Source of the DNA: Nitrospirota bacterium
GTDB lineage: Bacteria; Nitrospirota; UBA9217
Assembly (NCBI GenBank): GCA_021814615.1
Contig: JAKAHZ010000020.1
Span: forward strand, 1 to 33,925
DNA length: 33,925 nucleotides
Direction: 5' to 3'
Each line of letters begins with the position of its first letter. Position 1 is the stretch's first letter. A program made the position numbers and the translations under genes. This document shows, one piece after another, positions 7,973 through 16,514 of this stretch. The notes beneath the pieces are model-generated. The model searched no databases. It was not told the DNA's origin and worked only from the letters and a program-made list of their open reading frames with translations.

Positions 7973-9628
7973 TCACGCTCCCCGTTTCTTTTCCACTTCC
8001 CGTTTCCTGAGCACCGCCCGTTTCACCTTGCCGCTGATGGTCTTCGGCAATTCGGTCATGAACTCGATCTCCCGAGGGTACTTGTACGGGGCGGTCCGCG
8101 CTTTGACGAATTCCTGGATCTCATCGACGAGCCGCTCCGACGGTTCATAGCCCGGCGCCAGAACCACGAAGGCCTTGACGATCTCTCCGCGGAGCGGATC
8201 GGGGCTTGCCACCACAGCGTTCTCTGCAACTGCGGGATGTTCCTGGATCACGCTTTCCACCTCGAAGGGGCCGATCCGGTAGCCGGAAGCCTTGATGATG
8301 TCGTCTCCCCTGCCGACAAAGGTGAAATAGCCGTCCTTGTCCTTCATCGCCTTGTCGCCGGTGTTGTACCATCCCTGCTGGAACACGGCCCGGTTCTCTT
8401 CGGGATTCTCCAGATACTCCTCGAAGATGCCGACCGGCCTGCCCGCGCCGGTGCGGAGACAGATGTAGCCCACTTCCCCCTCGGGCAGGGGATGAAAATC
8501 CTCGTCCAGAATGTCGATCGTAAGGTCCGGCACGGGCTTCCCCATCGAGCCGGGCTTGACCTCCAGGAAGGGATAGTTGCCGATCAGCAGCGTCGTCTCG
8601 GTCTGGCCGTATCCCTCATGGATCACCTTGCCCGTCGCGTCCTGCCACACCTTGATCACCTCGGGATTGAGCGGTTCACCTGCCGACGTGAAATGCCTGA
8701 TCCCGCGGTAGTCGAAACGCTTCAACTCTTCCAGGATCAGCATGCGGTAGACCGTGGGCGGGCCGCAGAACACGGTGACGCCCCGCGTGGTCAGGAGTTC
8801 GAGGGTCAGCTTCGCGTTGAACCGGCCCTCGGCATTGTGCACCAAGATCCCCGCTCCGATAACCCACTGACCATAGAGCCCCCAGGCGGATTTTGCCCAG
8901 CCCGTATCGGACACGACCCAGATCAGGTCCCGGTCGGTGAGCGCATGCCAGAGCGCCGCGGTGCGCAAATGTCCCAAGGGATAGGAGCAGACATGGGAGA
9001 CCATTTTGGGGTATTTCGTTGTGCCCGACGTGAAATAGATGAGAAAGGGATCCGTCGATCTGGTCGGCTCCACAGAACTGCGCAACAGCTCGGGAGAAGC
9101 CCGGTCGATCGCTGCGCCCAGATCGTCCCACCCGTCAGCGGCGCCGTCGACCAGAAGCCGGAGCCGGAGCGAAGACGCGCCGGCGTTCCTGACGGCTTCG
9201 TCCACCTTGGCATGGTTCGACGTGTTCGTGATGACGGCCGTTGCCCGGCCTTTGGCGAGACGGTATTCGATGTCCGAGGCAAGCAGGATAACCGGGGCGG
9301 GCATGATCACGGCCCCGATCTTGTGGCATGCCACGAGAAGAACGTACCATTCCGGCACCCTTCCCAGCATGATGAAGATCCGGTCCCCCTTCCGCACGCC
9401 CCTGCTCAGGAGCGCGTTGGCCGCCTGGTTCGAACGAAGCGAAAGATCATGGAAGGTGAACTGTCGCGTCTCCCGGCCCGCTGCGTCGACCCAGACGAGC
9501 GCCCGCTTCGAAACGTCCCAGGCATGCCGGTCCACGATGTCGAAACCGAAATTGAAGAACTCCGGCACATCGATCCGGAACGTCTTCTGCGCAGCAGCAT
9601 AGCTCGTGAGATCAAAAGAATGGGTCAT
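7973..9628 (-). CDS. AMP-forming acyl-CoA synthetase (medium-chain/aryl type)
   Basis: This ANL-superfamily enzyme of 551 residues activates a carboxylic acid to acyl-AMP and then to acyl-CoA. The P-loop-like motif is YFTSGTTKYPKM, the aromatic/adenine motif is EGYGQTE, the hinge region is YNTGDKAMKDKDGYFTFVGRGDD, and the C-terminal catalytic lysine is in PKTISGKVKRAVLR. SGTTKYPKMVSH resembles the medium-chain (ACSM/Macs) group more than acetyl-CoA synthetases. The substrate cannot be read from sequence; short branched, medium-chain or aromatic acids are candidates. It lies 41 bases downstream of the YihY-type gene on the same strand and may share its transcript. Confidence 0.92.
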   Translation of the reverse strand: MTHSFDLTSYAAAQKTFRIDVPEFFNFGFDIVDRHAWDVSKRALVWVDAAGRETRQFTFHDLSLRSNQAANALLSRGVRKGDRIFIMLGRVPEWYVLLVACHKIGAVIMPAPVILLASDIEYRLAKGRATAVITNTSNHAKVDEAVRNAGASSLRLRLLVDGAADGWDDLGAAIDRASPELLRSSVEPTRSTDPFLIYFTSGTTKYPKMVSHVCSYPLGHLRTAALWHALTDRDLIWVVSDTGWAKSAWGLYGQWVIGAGILVHNAEGRFNAKLTLELLTTRGVTVFCGPPTVYRMLILEELKRFDYRGIRHFTSAGEPLNPEVIKVWQDATGKVIHEGYGQTETTLLIGNYPFLEVKPGSMGKPVPDLTIDILDEDFHPLPEGEVGYICLRTGAGRPVGIFEEYLENPEENRAVFQQGWYNTGDKAMKDKDGYFTFVGRGDDIIKASGYRIGPFEVESVIQEHPAVAENAVVASPDPLRGEIVKAFVVLAPGYEPSERLVDEIQEFVKARTAPYKYPREIEFMTELPKTISGKVKRAVLRKREVEKKRGA

Positions 9629-9669
9629 TGCTCGAAAGCTCCTCCAGGACGCAACGGGTCATCCGCCTG

Positions 9670-10902
9670 TCAGCGCCCGTTCTCCGGCCCGCCGGCCCGT
9701 TCCGCCGGCGCCACTCCCCCGGCCCGTCGCTGGCGCAATCGTCCCGCAACTTCCCGCAACACGGCTTGAATGACCTCGGGAGACTCCTGCATGATCGTGC
9801 CGATGTTCTGTTTGGTGATCACCACCAGCTCGGTATCCTCTTCCGCGACTGCCAGAGCGATCCGGGGTGCGTCGAGCAGGAAGGAAACGATGCCGAAATA
9901 CTGCCCGCCCCGCACCGTTGCCATGAGCCGTCCGTCCCGGAGAAGGGTGACGGAGCCTCGCAGAACGTAGAACATGGCGCCTCCCGGGTCCCCTTCGGCA
10001 AAGATCCGCTCCCCTTGGGTATACCGCGCCAGGAACCTGCCGGCGAGGGACAGCGGCACATCGCGCCGGCCGCTCATGAGCCGCCTGACCGCGGCCAGCT
10101 CCTGCCGGTCAAGGGCGGCGGCGATCTCCGCGCCGAGAAGGAACACGATGAGGGAATAATAGAGCCAGATGATGATGACGAAGAGCGATTTGAAGGACCC
10201 GAAGGCAAAGCCGTAGCCCGGGTTGAAGGATATGAAGAGATGGAACAGCGGCCGCATGGGGAACCAGAGGGCCGTTGCCGAGAGCGCGCCGGCGATCAAA
10301 TGCGCCGTCCGGGTGCCGTCCGAAAAAGCCAGGTAGAGCAGAAAGACCGAAAGCACGAGGAACGCAAAGAGCACGAAGTTCCCGAAATATCCCATCGTGA
10401 ACGGCAGGTCCAGCTGCTTTTCGACCACCGTGAGGATGACGCCGACCGCCCCGATGGCGGCCACGCCTGCCAGGAACAGGATCGTCAGGACCACGTCGAA
10501 GAGCTTCTCCAGCATGTAGGGCCGCCGGGGCCGCCTCCGGAACACGCCGGCAAGGACCTCGCGCATATTAGAAACCAGGGGCGTGACCGTGAGGAGCAGG
10601 AGACCGATATTCAGCGCGCTGATCGCGCCCAGGTTCGCAGAGGTGCGGCGCACTTCGCGCAGGATGTCCTGGCTGTACGTGGGTAGCAGCTGCTTCAGCA
10701 CCTCCTGGACCTTGGCGAGCGCCGTCTGGGACGAGCCGACGGCAAGGCCGGCGATGGCGGTCACGAGAAACAGCGCGGGAATGAGCGCGATGGCAAGAGA
10801 GAAGGCGAGCGAGGAGGCTGACCGGAGATCGTTGTTCCGGCGGAAGGACCAGAAGACCTCGGCGATCACCATCCGGAGGAATCGAAGAACGTCGAGGATC
10901 AC
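9670..10902 (-). CDS. YihY/virulence factor BrkB family membrane protein fused to a cyclic-nucleotide-binding domain
   Basis: The first 275 residues are a YihY/BrkB-type inner-membrane protein with about six hydrophobic segments (LAFSLAIALIPALFLVTAIAG, SALNIGLLLLTVTPLV, FVLFAFLVLSVFLLYLAF, SLFVIIIWLYYSLIVFLLGAEI). A cNMP-binding domain follows from about residue 290: GERIFAEGDPGGAMFYVLRGSV, GGQYFGIVSFLL and ITKQNIGTIM. The canonical phosphate-binding cassette FGExxLL-x-x-x-x-RxA reads FGIVSFLLDAPRIA, so the key glutamate is missing and nucleotide binding is doubtful. The start is GTG at 10902, overlapping the stop of the receiver-PilZ gene as GTGA, which indicates coupling. YihY proteins have no settled function; the fusion suggests signal-controlled membrane activity. 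Confidence 0.85.
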   Translation of the reverse strand: MILDVLRFLRMVIAEVFWSFRRNNDLRSASSLAFSLAIALIPALFLVTAIAGLAVGSSQTALAKVQEVLKQLLPTYSQDILREVRRTSANLGAISALNIGLLLLTVTPLVSNMREVLAGVFRRRPRRPYMLEKLFDVVLTILFLAGVAAIGAVGVILTVVEKQLDLPFTMGYFGNFVLFAFLVLSVFLLYLAFSDGTRTAHLIAGALSATALWFPMRPLFHLFISFNPGYGFAFGSFKSLFVIIIWLYYSLIVFLLGAEIAAALDRQELAAVRRLMSGRRDVPLSLAGRFLARYTQGERIFAEGDPGGAMFYVLRGSVTLLRDGRLMATVRGGQYFGIVSFLLDAPRIALAVAEEDTELVVITKQNIGTIMQESPEVIQAVLREVAGRLRQRRAGGVAPAERAGGPENGR

Positions 10903-11612
10903 CGGGCGATATCCCGCGTCAGTTCCTGCTTGATGAACTTCCTGATGACCGCGCGGTCGTCGTCGGAAATCTCGACGAACTTCATGCCCATGCCGGGTTC
11001 ACTGGCCTGCTGCTCCTCGGAGCGATAGAGCACGACGGCTTTGGCCCGGACCTCCCGGTCGCCGATCTTAAGCCGTACGGGCGTCATCGCGTTCTGGGGC
11101 TGGGGATAAAGGGTCCGCACGAACATCCCGCCCTCGGAAAGCGCCGTCACCTGCTCGGTGCGCTCTGTCCCGCCTACCACGGTGCCGTCCCCGATCACCG
11201 CGGTCAGCGACGTGGCCATGCGGAAATACTTGCGCGGTATGGGCTCGGACAGGGATTGCAGCGTACGGTACAGCACATCGGGCTCCACTTCCTTCGGCAG
11301 CCAGCCGGCGAAACCGATCCGCTGGCATTCTTCCTGAGCGTGCTGGTCGTCGCCCGCTGCAAGCATAATAACGGGGATGTTCCGGAACCGGGGGGCGTTC
11401 TTGATCTTGGCGAGGAAATCGGCGGAAGTCATGTCAGGGAGCGACGCATCGGTCAGTACGATGGAGGGGGAATTCAGCTCCATCTCCCGGAGGGCGTTCA
11501 GTCCGTTCCGCGCCGAAATGACGCGATAGGAAAAACGTTTCAGCAGCATGCCCCAATAGAAAAGCGACGAAGCGCTGTTGTTCACCAGAAGGAGAGTGCG
11601 TTTCTTCCCCAT
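10899..11612 (-). CDS. Receiver-PilZ domain protein
   Basis: This is a 237-residue two-domain signalling protein. The receiver (about 5-125) keeps an aspartate at the phosphorylation position (IVLTD-ASLPD, D55) and the distal lysine (GWLPKEVE). The usual acidic pair after strand 1 is replaced by asparagines (LLLVNNS), so phosphorylation may be weak or absent. The PilZ domain (about 135-235) has the RxxxR motif (IPRKYFR), but the second c-di-GMP motif reads ALSEGG where D/NxSxxG is expected. The ATG at 11612 is preferred to the one at 11666, which adds a basic tail; neither has a strong ribosome site. It overlaps the YihY-type gene by 4 bases, so the two may work together. Confidence 0.82.
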   Translation of the reverse strand: MGKKRTLLLVNNSASSLFYWGMLLKRFSYRVISARNGLNALREMELNSPSIVLTDASLPDMTSADFLAKIKNAPRFRNIPVIMLAAGDDQHAQEECQRIGFAGWLPKEVEPDVLYRTLQSLSEPIPRKYFRMATSLTAVIGDGTVVGGTERTEQVTALSEGGMFVRTLYPQPQNAMTPVRLKIGDREVRAKAVVLYRSEEQQASEPGMGMKFVEISDDDRAVIRKFIKQELTRDIAR

Positions 11613-11773
11613 GACGAGTCGGTATCCCTTTCTCAAGCCGCGGCGCCGGGCGCCCAGATTGAGCATAAGAATAACATGACCTGCTCGATTGTCAACAGGA
11701 TAATGAGGAACGGATACACTGCAGAAAAAGGGGTTCCGCAGCCGGCAGCATTCGGAAGCGCTCCGGCATGCCG

Positions 11774-12253
11774 TCAGGCCGCCACCGGCGTTGCAGCCTC
11801 GTGCCTCCTGCGGATATAGACGGTCTTTTCGACCGACGCATGCACTATTCCCGCTGCATCGACGAGGTCAACGTGATACGAGCGGTCGATGGAATGCCGG
11901 GAATCGAGGGCCATGCGGATAGCGTCCAGCTCCGTCTCGTCGATGCGGAAGACGGCGAAGAGCGTTCCTCTCCCCGGCTTCAGGAACCTGATGCATGCGG
12001 CCTTGTCCCAGACGATGTAGGAGGGGCCGAGCAGCCTGATCAGCATCATCATGTAGACGGGATCCACGGCAGCATACATGCTGCCGCCGAACGTGGTTCC
12101 CACGATGTTTCGCGTGCGGACGGACAACGGCAGCTTGACCGTCACTTCCCGCCAGTCGGGGGAGATCCGCAGGACCCTCGCTCCCGTCCCGAAATAGGGA
12201 GGAAAAAGGTTGAAGGTCCAGCGCCTGATCCACATGAGCATCCGTTTCAGCAT
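11774..12253 (-). CDS. DUF4442 hot-dog-fold protein (thioesterase-like)
   Basis: The 159-residue product resembles the DUF4442 branch of the hot-dog thioesterases. Supporting segments are the N-terminal WTFNLFPPYFGTGARVLRIS, the central helix region NIVGTTFGGSMYAAVDPVYMMML and the strand run DKAACIRFLKPGRGTLFAVFRID. Members are assumed to act on acyl-CoA or acyl-ACP, but the reaction is unproven for this branch. The gene is next to two small genes of unknown role and is not obviously coupled to them. ATG 12253 is the first in frame; no strong Shine-Dalgarno is visible, and GC-rich inverted repeats lie immediately upstream. Confidence 0.85.
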   Translation of the reverse strand: MLKRMLMWIRRWTFNLFPPYFGTGARVLRISPDWREVTVKLPLSVRTRNIVGTTFGGSMYAAVDPVYMMMLIRLLGPSYIVWDKAACIRFLKPGRGTLFAVFRIDETELDAIRMALDSRHSIDRSYHVDLVDAAGIVHASVEKTVYIRRRHEAATPVAA

Positions 12254-12264
12254 GCCGCCCTCCC

Positions 12265-12303
12265 GGAACGGGCGACGGCCGCCCGTTCCCCGGGGCGGCC
12301 GTC
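12265..12303. repeat. Two overlapping, mutually exclusive GC-rich hairpins
   Basis: GGAACGGGCG (12265-12274) pairs with CGCCCGTTCC (12280-12289). GACGGCCGCC (12274-12283) pairs with GGCGGCCGTC (12294-12303). The arms share bases, so only one can form. Both stems are perfect 10-mers in the gap between the 102-aa gene and the DUF4442 gene. There is no T tract. Confidence 0.6.
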
Positions 12304-12325
12304 GATCACGCCGTTCATCCGAACC

Positions 12326-12634
12326 TTATCCGCCGATATACCCGCCGGCGAACTCCTCAGCCCTGCCCGTATCGTCCACCGAGACGACGCTCTGGACATC
12401 CTCCCCCAGACCCTTCCAGTCGAAGGGGCAGGCGGTTGTCAGGATCTGGAGCTTCCAGTCCAGGTACTCTGCCAGCTCCGTCAAATGCTTGTCATGGGCC
12501 TTGTATACGGCGCTGTCCTTTCCATAGATCACGGAACCTTCTTCTTTCAGATCATTGATGTTCTGGATCATGTAAGCGAGCTCGTTCAAGACCTCGTCGC
12601 AGTAGTTCTTCTTTGCATCCCGCGCGGTTCCCAT
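12326..12634 (-). CDS. Conserved-looking 102-aa helical protein, unknown function
   Basis: A soluble protein starting MGTARDAKKNYCDEVLNELAYMIQNINDLKEEG, with predicted helices in HDKHLTELAEYLDWKLQILTTACPFDW and a glycine-rich end (EEFAGGYIGG). Composition is acidic with no signal peptide or membrane segment. A strong ribosome site (GGAAGGAGGATGCC) precedes the ATG at 12634, so I regard it as real. It lies between the small membrane protein and the DUF4442 gene on the same strand. I do not recognise the family. Confidence 0.65.
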   Translation of the reverse strand: MGTARDAKKNYCDEVLNELAYMIQNINDLKEEGSVIYGKDSAVYKAHDKHLTELAEYLDWKLQILTTACPFDWKGLGEDVQSVVSVDDTGRAEEFAGGYIGG

Positions 12635-12748
12635 GGCATCCTCCTTCCTCCTGGCATACAGGAGTCATACAATCCTCATTCTGTCTCAATGATAGCACTG
12701 CAGGGACGGTTCCGCAAGGGCATGGCGGGAAAGGATAAGGAGCGCCGT

Positions 12749-12958
12749 TCAGGCCTTGCGGCCGGAACGGGTTACGCGAAAAACAGCGGCGGCAAGGGAG
12801 ACGACCGCAACGAAAAGGAAGAAATACCCCGAGACTTTGAAGAGGATCCGCGCAAGGCCGCGCGTGTTCTCCACGCCCAGGAGCAAGGTCCCCAGGGAAC
12901 CGAAGAGCAGGCCGGCGGCGATCCCGACCAGGGGTTTTCGTGAGATGAGGCCGGACAT
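12749..12958 (-). CDS. Small two-helix membrane protein
   Basis: A 69-residue protein with two hydrophobic stretches, PLVGIAAGLLFGSLGTLLLGV and ILFKVSGYFFLFVAVVSLAAAVF, separated by a short charged loop (ENTRGLAR) and ending in a basic tail (RVTRSGRKA). It would sit in the inner membrane with both ends inside. No Shine-Dalgarno is obvious before ATG 12958. It follows the trans-sulfuration gene by 46 bases on the same strand. No family recognised. Confidence 0.55.
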   Translation of the reverse strand: MSGLISRKPLVGIAAGLLFGSLGTLLLGVENTRGLARILFKVSGYFFLFVAVVSLAAAVFRVTRSGRKA

Positions 12959-13004
12959 AGTGGAAGGAAGAACCGCGGGGCCGTCACCGACCCCGCGGAG
13001 GTCT

Positions 13005-14213
13005 CTAGATCTTCTCGAGCGCCTGCTGCAGGTCTGCGATCAGGTCGTCGGCGTCCTCAAGGCCCAGGGCGATCCGGACCAGGTTGTCCGACATGCCGAT
13101 CTTCTTCCGGTACTCCTCGGGATAGTCGAAGAAGGACATCATCCACATCTGCGTCACCAGGCTCTCGCTGCCTCCCAGGCTCGGCGTGATCAGGAACAGT
13201 TCGAGGTTGTCGATGAACTTCCGGGTCGTTGCATCGTCGCCCTTGACCAGAAAGGTGATCACGCTGCCGTATCCCTTCATCTGCTCCTTCGCGATCCGGT
13301 GGTCCGGATGCGACGGGAGGCCGGGATACCATACCTTCTCGATCTTGGGATGGGCTTCGAGCATCTTCGCCACCGCCATACCCGCCTCGTTGTGGTGCTT
13401 CATGCGGAGGCCGAAGGTCTTCAGGCCCCGCTCGAGAAGGAAGCACGAGAGCGGCCCCGGCGTGGCGCCGATCATGCGCTGCATCCGGTACACATCGTTC
13501 ATCAGCTTGTTCGATCCCAGCGTCACGCCCGCCAGAAGGTCATTATGGCCGCCGAGATACTTCGTCGCCGAATGGATCACCACATCCACGCCGAGGTCCA
13601 GCGGCCGGATATTGTAGGACGTGGCGAGCGTAGCGTCGATGATCGTCAGCACCTTGTGCTTCTTCGCCACCGCCACCACCGCCGGCAGGTCCAGGCACCG
13701 GAGGTAGGGGTTGGTGGGCGACTCGGTGAAAATGATGTTCGTGTTCGGCCGGATCGCCTTCTCGATCGCCTCGGCAGTGGGATCGGCCATGGAGACCTGC
13801 ATGCCGAACTCGGCGAGCAGGTTCGCGGCGAAATCGCGCGTCTGGCGGTAGCAGTCGCTCGTGAAGATGATATGGCCGTCACGGCGCATGAAGGTCATGA
13901 TCGTGAGGATCACCGCAGCCATGCCCGTGGAAAAGAGCACCGCGCGTTCGGCGCCCTCGACGGCGGCGAGTTTTCGCTCGCATTCGGTCTGGGTCGGGTT
14001 CCCGTAGCGGCCGTACTCGTGCTCGCGGATCACCCTGCCCTCGCTCTTCGCCTTCATGAAGTCATAAACTTCCTGGGTGTTGTTGAAATAGTAATTCGAA
14101 GTGTGCGCGATCGGCGTGGATACGGCGAAATGCGCGTGCTCGACGCGGTCGATGCCGTGGATACCGAGGGTGGCTGCCTTCCAGTTTTTGGGATTCGAGG
14201 GTTTCTTGGACAT
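13005..14213 (-). CDS. PLP-dependent trans-sulfuration enzyme (cystathionine gamma-synthase/lyase family)
   Basis: This 402-residue fold-type I PLP enzyme of the Cys/Met metabolism family makes or breaks cystathionine-type thioethers. The internal-aldimine lysine is in HSATKYLGGHND. The substrate/PLP phosphate region includes YGRYGNPTQTECERKLAAVEGAE and FSTGMAA, and ITPSLGGSESLVTQ is the usual late motif. I chose ATG 14213 for its strong GAAGGAGAAGGAAG leader; an upstream in-frame ATG at 14249 adds 12 unsupported residues. It lies directly downstream of threonine synthase, suggesting both draw on homoserine-derived substrates, so a synthase on an activated homoserine is likelier than a lyase. 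The precise reaction is not decidable from sequence alone. Confidence 0.88.
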   Translation of the reverse strand: MSKKPSNPKNWKAATLGIHGIDRVEHAHFAVSTPIAHTSNYYFNNTQEVYDFMKAKSEGRVIREHEYGRYGNPTQTECERKLAAVEGAERAVLFSTGMAAVILTIMTFMRRDGHIIFTSDCYRQTRDFAANLLAEFGMQVSMADPTAEAIEKAIRPNTNIIFTESPTNPYLRCLDLPAVVAVAKKHKVLTIIDATLATSYNIRPLDLGVDVVIHSATKYLGGHNDLLAGVTLGSNKLMNDVYRMQRMIGATPGPLSCFLLERGLKTFGLRMKHHNEAGMAVAKMLEAHPKIEKVWYPGLPSHPDHRIAKEQMKGYGSVITFLVKGDDATTRKFIDNLELFLITPSLGGSESLVTQMWMMSFFDYPEEYRKKIGMSDNLVRIALGLEDADDLIADLQQALEKI

Positions 14214-14264
14214 TCTTCCTTCTCCTTCACTGACGTTACCAGAATTCAAGATTCTGAAGATATC

Positions 14265-14343
14265 ACCGCGAAGGCGCGAAGAACGCGAAGGTGATCATCT
14301 CCTGATAATTTTCTTTCTTTGCGACCTTGGCGTCTTGGCGGTT
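14265..14343. repeat. Interspersed palindromic repeat, GCGAAGG type
   Basis: The element has ACCGCGAAGGCGCGAAGAAC and a third GCGAAGG unit on the left. On the right is the imperfect complement TTTGCGACCTTGGCGTC followed by TTGGCGGTT. Units recur every 8-9 bases and the two arms are inverted. Such intergenic elements are common in deltaproteobacterial-type genomes. It sits between thrC and the trans-sulfuration gene and might form a long RNA hairpin. Confidence 0.75.
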
Positions 14344-14357
14344 CAAGCTTTTGCTTT

Positions 14358-15704
14358 TTATACCACCAGGTCCTTCTTCATCTTGAGCGCTTCGGCGAGC
14401 GCCTTCTTGACCGCATCCACGGTTGCCGGAAGCTCGATGGGCCGGTTCTGGTATTTCGTCGGGAAGTCGAGCTTGCCTTCGTGGTACTGGACCTTGAAGT
14501 CCGTGAACTTGAGGCCGTGGGCCGTGGAGATGACGACTACTTTCTCGGCCTTGTCGATCTTGCCCGCCTTGATCAGTTTCATCATGGCGGCGAGCGCCAC
14601 GCCGGTGTGCGGGCAGTTGAACATGCCCGTCATATCGCCCAGCATCGCCGCGTCGGCAAGCTCCTGCTCCGTGGCGTCCATCACGATGCCGTCGAACTGT
14701 TTGAGCGTGCGGATCGCCTTCTCGATCGAAACGGGATTGCCGATCTGGATGGCGGAGGCCAGCGTCTTCTGCGCCTGCATGGGCTCGAATTTCTCGAAAT
14801 TCGTCAGATAGGCGCGGTAGAGCGGGTTCGCCCGCTCGGCCTGGGCCACGACGATGCGCGGGAGCTTCGTGATCAGACCGAGGTCGCGCATCATGAGGAG
14901 ACCGGAGCCCAGGGCCGAAACGTTGCCCAGGTTGCCGCCCGGGATGATGATGACGTCCGGCACGTCCCAGTCGAACTGCTGCACGATCTCGATGCCCACG
15001 GTCTTCTGGCCTTCGATCCTGAGGGAATTCATGGAATTGGCGAGGTAGATCGTCTCGTCCTTCGTGATCTCCTGCACCACCTTCATGCACCCGTCGAAGT
15101 CCGTGTCGAGCGACAAGACCAGCGCGCCGTTGGCGATCGGCTGCACCAGCTGGGCGATGGAGATCTTGCCCTTGGGCAGGAGCACGATGGACGGGATGTC
15201 CGCGGCCGCGCAGTAGGTGGCGAGGGCGGCGGACGTGTCGCCCGTGGAAGCGCAGGCAACCGCCTGGATCGGCGCGCCCTCGCTGATCATCTGCTTCACC
15301 TGCGAGACCAGCACCGTCATGCCGAGGTCCTTGAAGGAACCGCTGTGGGAGTTGCCGCAGAGCTTGATCCAGAGGCTGTCGAGGCCCACGATCTTGCCGA
15401 GCCGCTCGGCCCAGAAGAGGTTCGATGCGCCCTCGTAGAGCGAGACCACGTTGTCGTTGTGGATGTTCGGCAGCACCCATTCCTTCTTGCCCCAGATGCC
15501 CGAGCCGTAAGGCCACTCCGTGGACTTGTACCGGTCCTCGAAAAGCTTCATCCAGGCCTTGGCGCTGCGGTGGCCAAGGGCCTTCATGTCGTGACGCACC
15601 TCGAGGAGCGAATTGCAGCCCTTGCACCGGTAAATGACCTTGTTCAGCGGATAGGTCTCGTTGCACTTCTCGTTGATGCACTGGAACCATGCTCGGTATG
15701 ACAT
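14358..15704 (-). CDS. thrC: Threonine synthase
   Basis: This PLP enzyme (448 residues) converts O-phosphohomoserine to threonine. It begins with a short zinc-ribbon-like segment ([24 protein letters not shown], four cysteines), as in the longer plant/archaeal-type enzymes. Next comes the PLP lysine in [20 protein letters not shown], the [15 protein letters not shown] phosphate loop and [17 protein letters not shown]. The ATG at 15704 has a GGGGAT leader; the frame extends 15 residues further without support. It is upstream of the trans-sulfuration gene on the same strand, separated by an interspersed repeat, so threonine and cystathionine/methionine branches from homoserine are linked here. 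Confidence 0.94.
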   Translation of the reverse strand: MSYRAWFQCINEKCNETYPLNKVIYRCKGCNSLLEVRHDMKALGHRSAKAWMKLFEDRYKSTEWPYGSGIWGKKEWVLPNIHNDNVVSLYEGASNLFWAERLGKIVGLDSLWIKLCGNSHSGSFKDLGMTVLVSQVKQMISEGAPIQAVACASTGDTSAALATYCAAADIPSIVLLPKGKISIAQLVQPIANGALVLSLDTDFDGCMKVVQEITKDETIYLANSMNSLRIEGQKTVGIEIVQQFDWDVPDVIIIPGGNLGNVSALGSGLLMMRDLGLITKLPRIVVAQAERANPLYRAYLTNFEKFEPMQAQKTLASAIQIGNPVSIEKAIRTLKQFDGIVMDATEQELADAAMLGDMTGMFNCPHTGVALAAMMKLIKAGKIDKAEKVVVISTAHGLKFTDFKVQYHEGKLDFPTKYQNRPIELPATVDAVKKALAEALKMKKDLVV

Positions 15705-15793
15705 AGGATCCCCTTCGAAAGACGAGGCCGGATGGCCGGGATGAGACATCTATAATAGAGGGTCGAAGCGCGGCGGTCAAGGGGCAAGTTGGA

Positions 15794-16348
15794 TTACCGG
15801 GAGCAGGAAAGCCCGCCGCTGAGGGAACTGATTTGGCCGGGCTGCGGTTCGATCCGGTCCACGCGGAGCAGCACCGCGTCGCCGTGTTTTACCGTCGTGA
15901 TGACCAGGGCGACCGCCGATCGGTCGTCGGCGTCGTTCCGCGTGAGCGTCGCCGGGATATCGCACTGCGGCTCGCCGGTGATGAAGGTCTTCGTCACCGC
16001 CCGCCGGATGGCGCAGCCCGAACAGTGGATCGTTCTGCCGCAGCCTTCGGGAAGCCGGGCATGAGCGCACTCGAATACATTCCCTCCCAGGCGTTCCAGC
16101 ATCTCGCCCGGCCTCTTGCCCAGGGCCGCGCATCCCGCCTTGTTCACCGCCTTGACTATCACATCGCCGTCTACGACGAAGACCGGCATCGCCAAGCTGT
16201 CCAGGAATTGTTCGAGCGAAACGCCCTGTTGAAAAGCGAAATTATCGACGCAGGCAGGGCAGATGCCGTGGCTGATCTCGCTGTCCGGCAGCTTGTTGCC
16301 CTCAGCCCTGCCCATATCCGTGCGGCACCATGCGCAGACACGTCTCAT
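15794..16348 (-). CDS. PAS-domain protein with N-terminal Cys-rich segment
   Basis: The 184-residue protein begins MRRVCAWCRTDMG, and a second CxxC (ICPACVDNF) follows about 25 residues later; together these could bind one zinc. A PAS domain spans about residues 48-165 (FLDSLAMPVFVVDGDVIVKAVNKAGCAALGK). It has an unusual cysteine-rich insert, FECAHARLPEGCG then IHCSGCAIRRAV, suggesting a metal, cluster or redox cofactor. No output domain follows, so it may act as a sensor subunit. ATG 16348 has AGGGAG upstream; the longer frame runs through non-coding DNA. It is divergent from the aldo/keto reductase. Confidence 0.75.
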   Translation of the reverse strand: MRRVCAWCRTDMGRAEGNKLPDSEISHGICPACVDNFAFQQGVSLEQFLDSLAMPVFVVDGDVIVKAVNKAGCAALGKRPGEMLERLGGNVFECAHARLPEGCGRTIHCSGCAIRRAVTKTFITGEPQCDIPATLTRNDADDRSAVALVITTVKHGDAVLLRVDRIEPQPGQISSLSGGLSCSR

Positions 16349-16514
16349 GATCCTGCAGCTCCCTTCCTGTTCCGCGGAGCCTGACCGGCTGCTGTCACCG
16401 TCCGACTGTTTGGAATATAGCGGACCAATCGGCAAAAAGCAAGGCGCCGCCATGCGCACTGCCGTGTTACAATGAGGCAAGAAAAACTGAACGTCTCTGC
16501 CAAAGGAGCTCTCC

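Noticed and set aside
7961-9769. 602-codon plus-strand open frame
   Set aside because: It is fully antisense to the acyl-CoA synthetase, arginine/proline-rich with no motif; a GC-rich shadow frame.
12756-15701. Long plus-strand frames opposite the trans-sulfuration enzyme and threonine synthase
   Set aside because: They mirror the codon pattern of well-supported PLP enzyme genes and lack ribosome sites and motifs.
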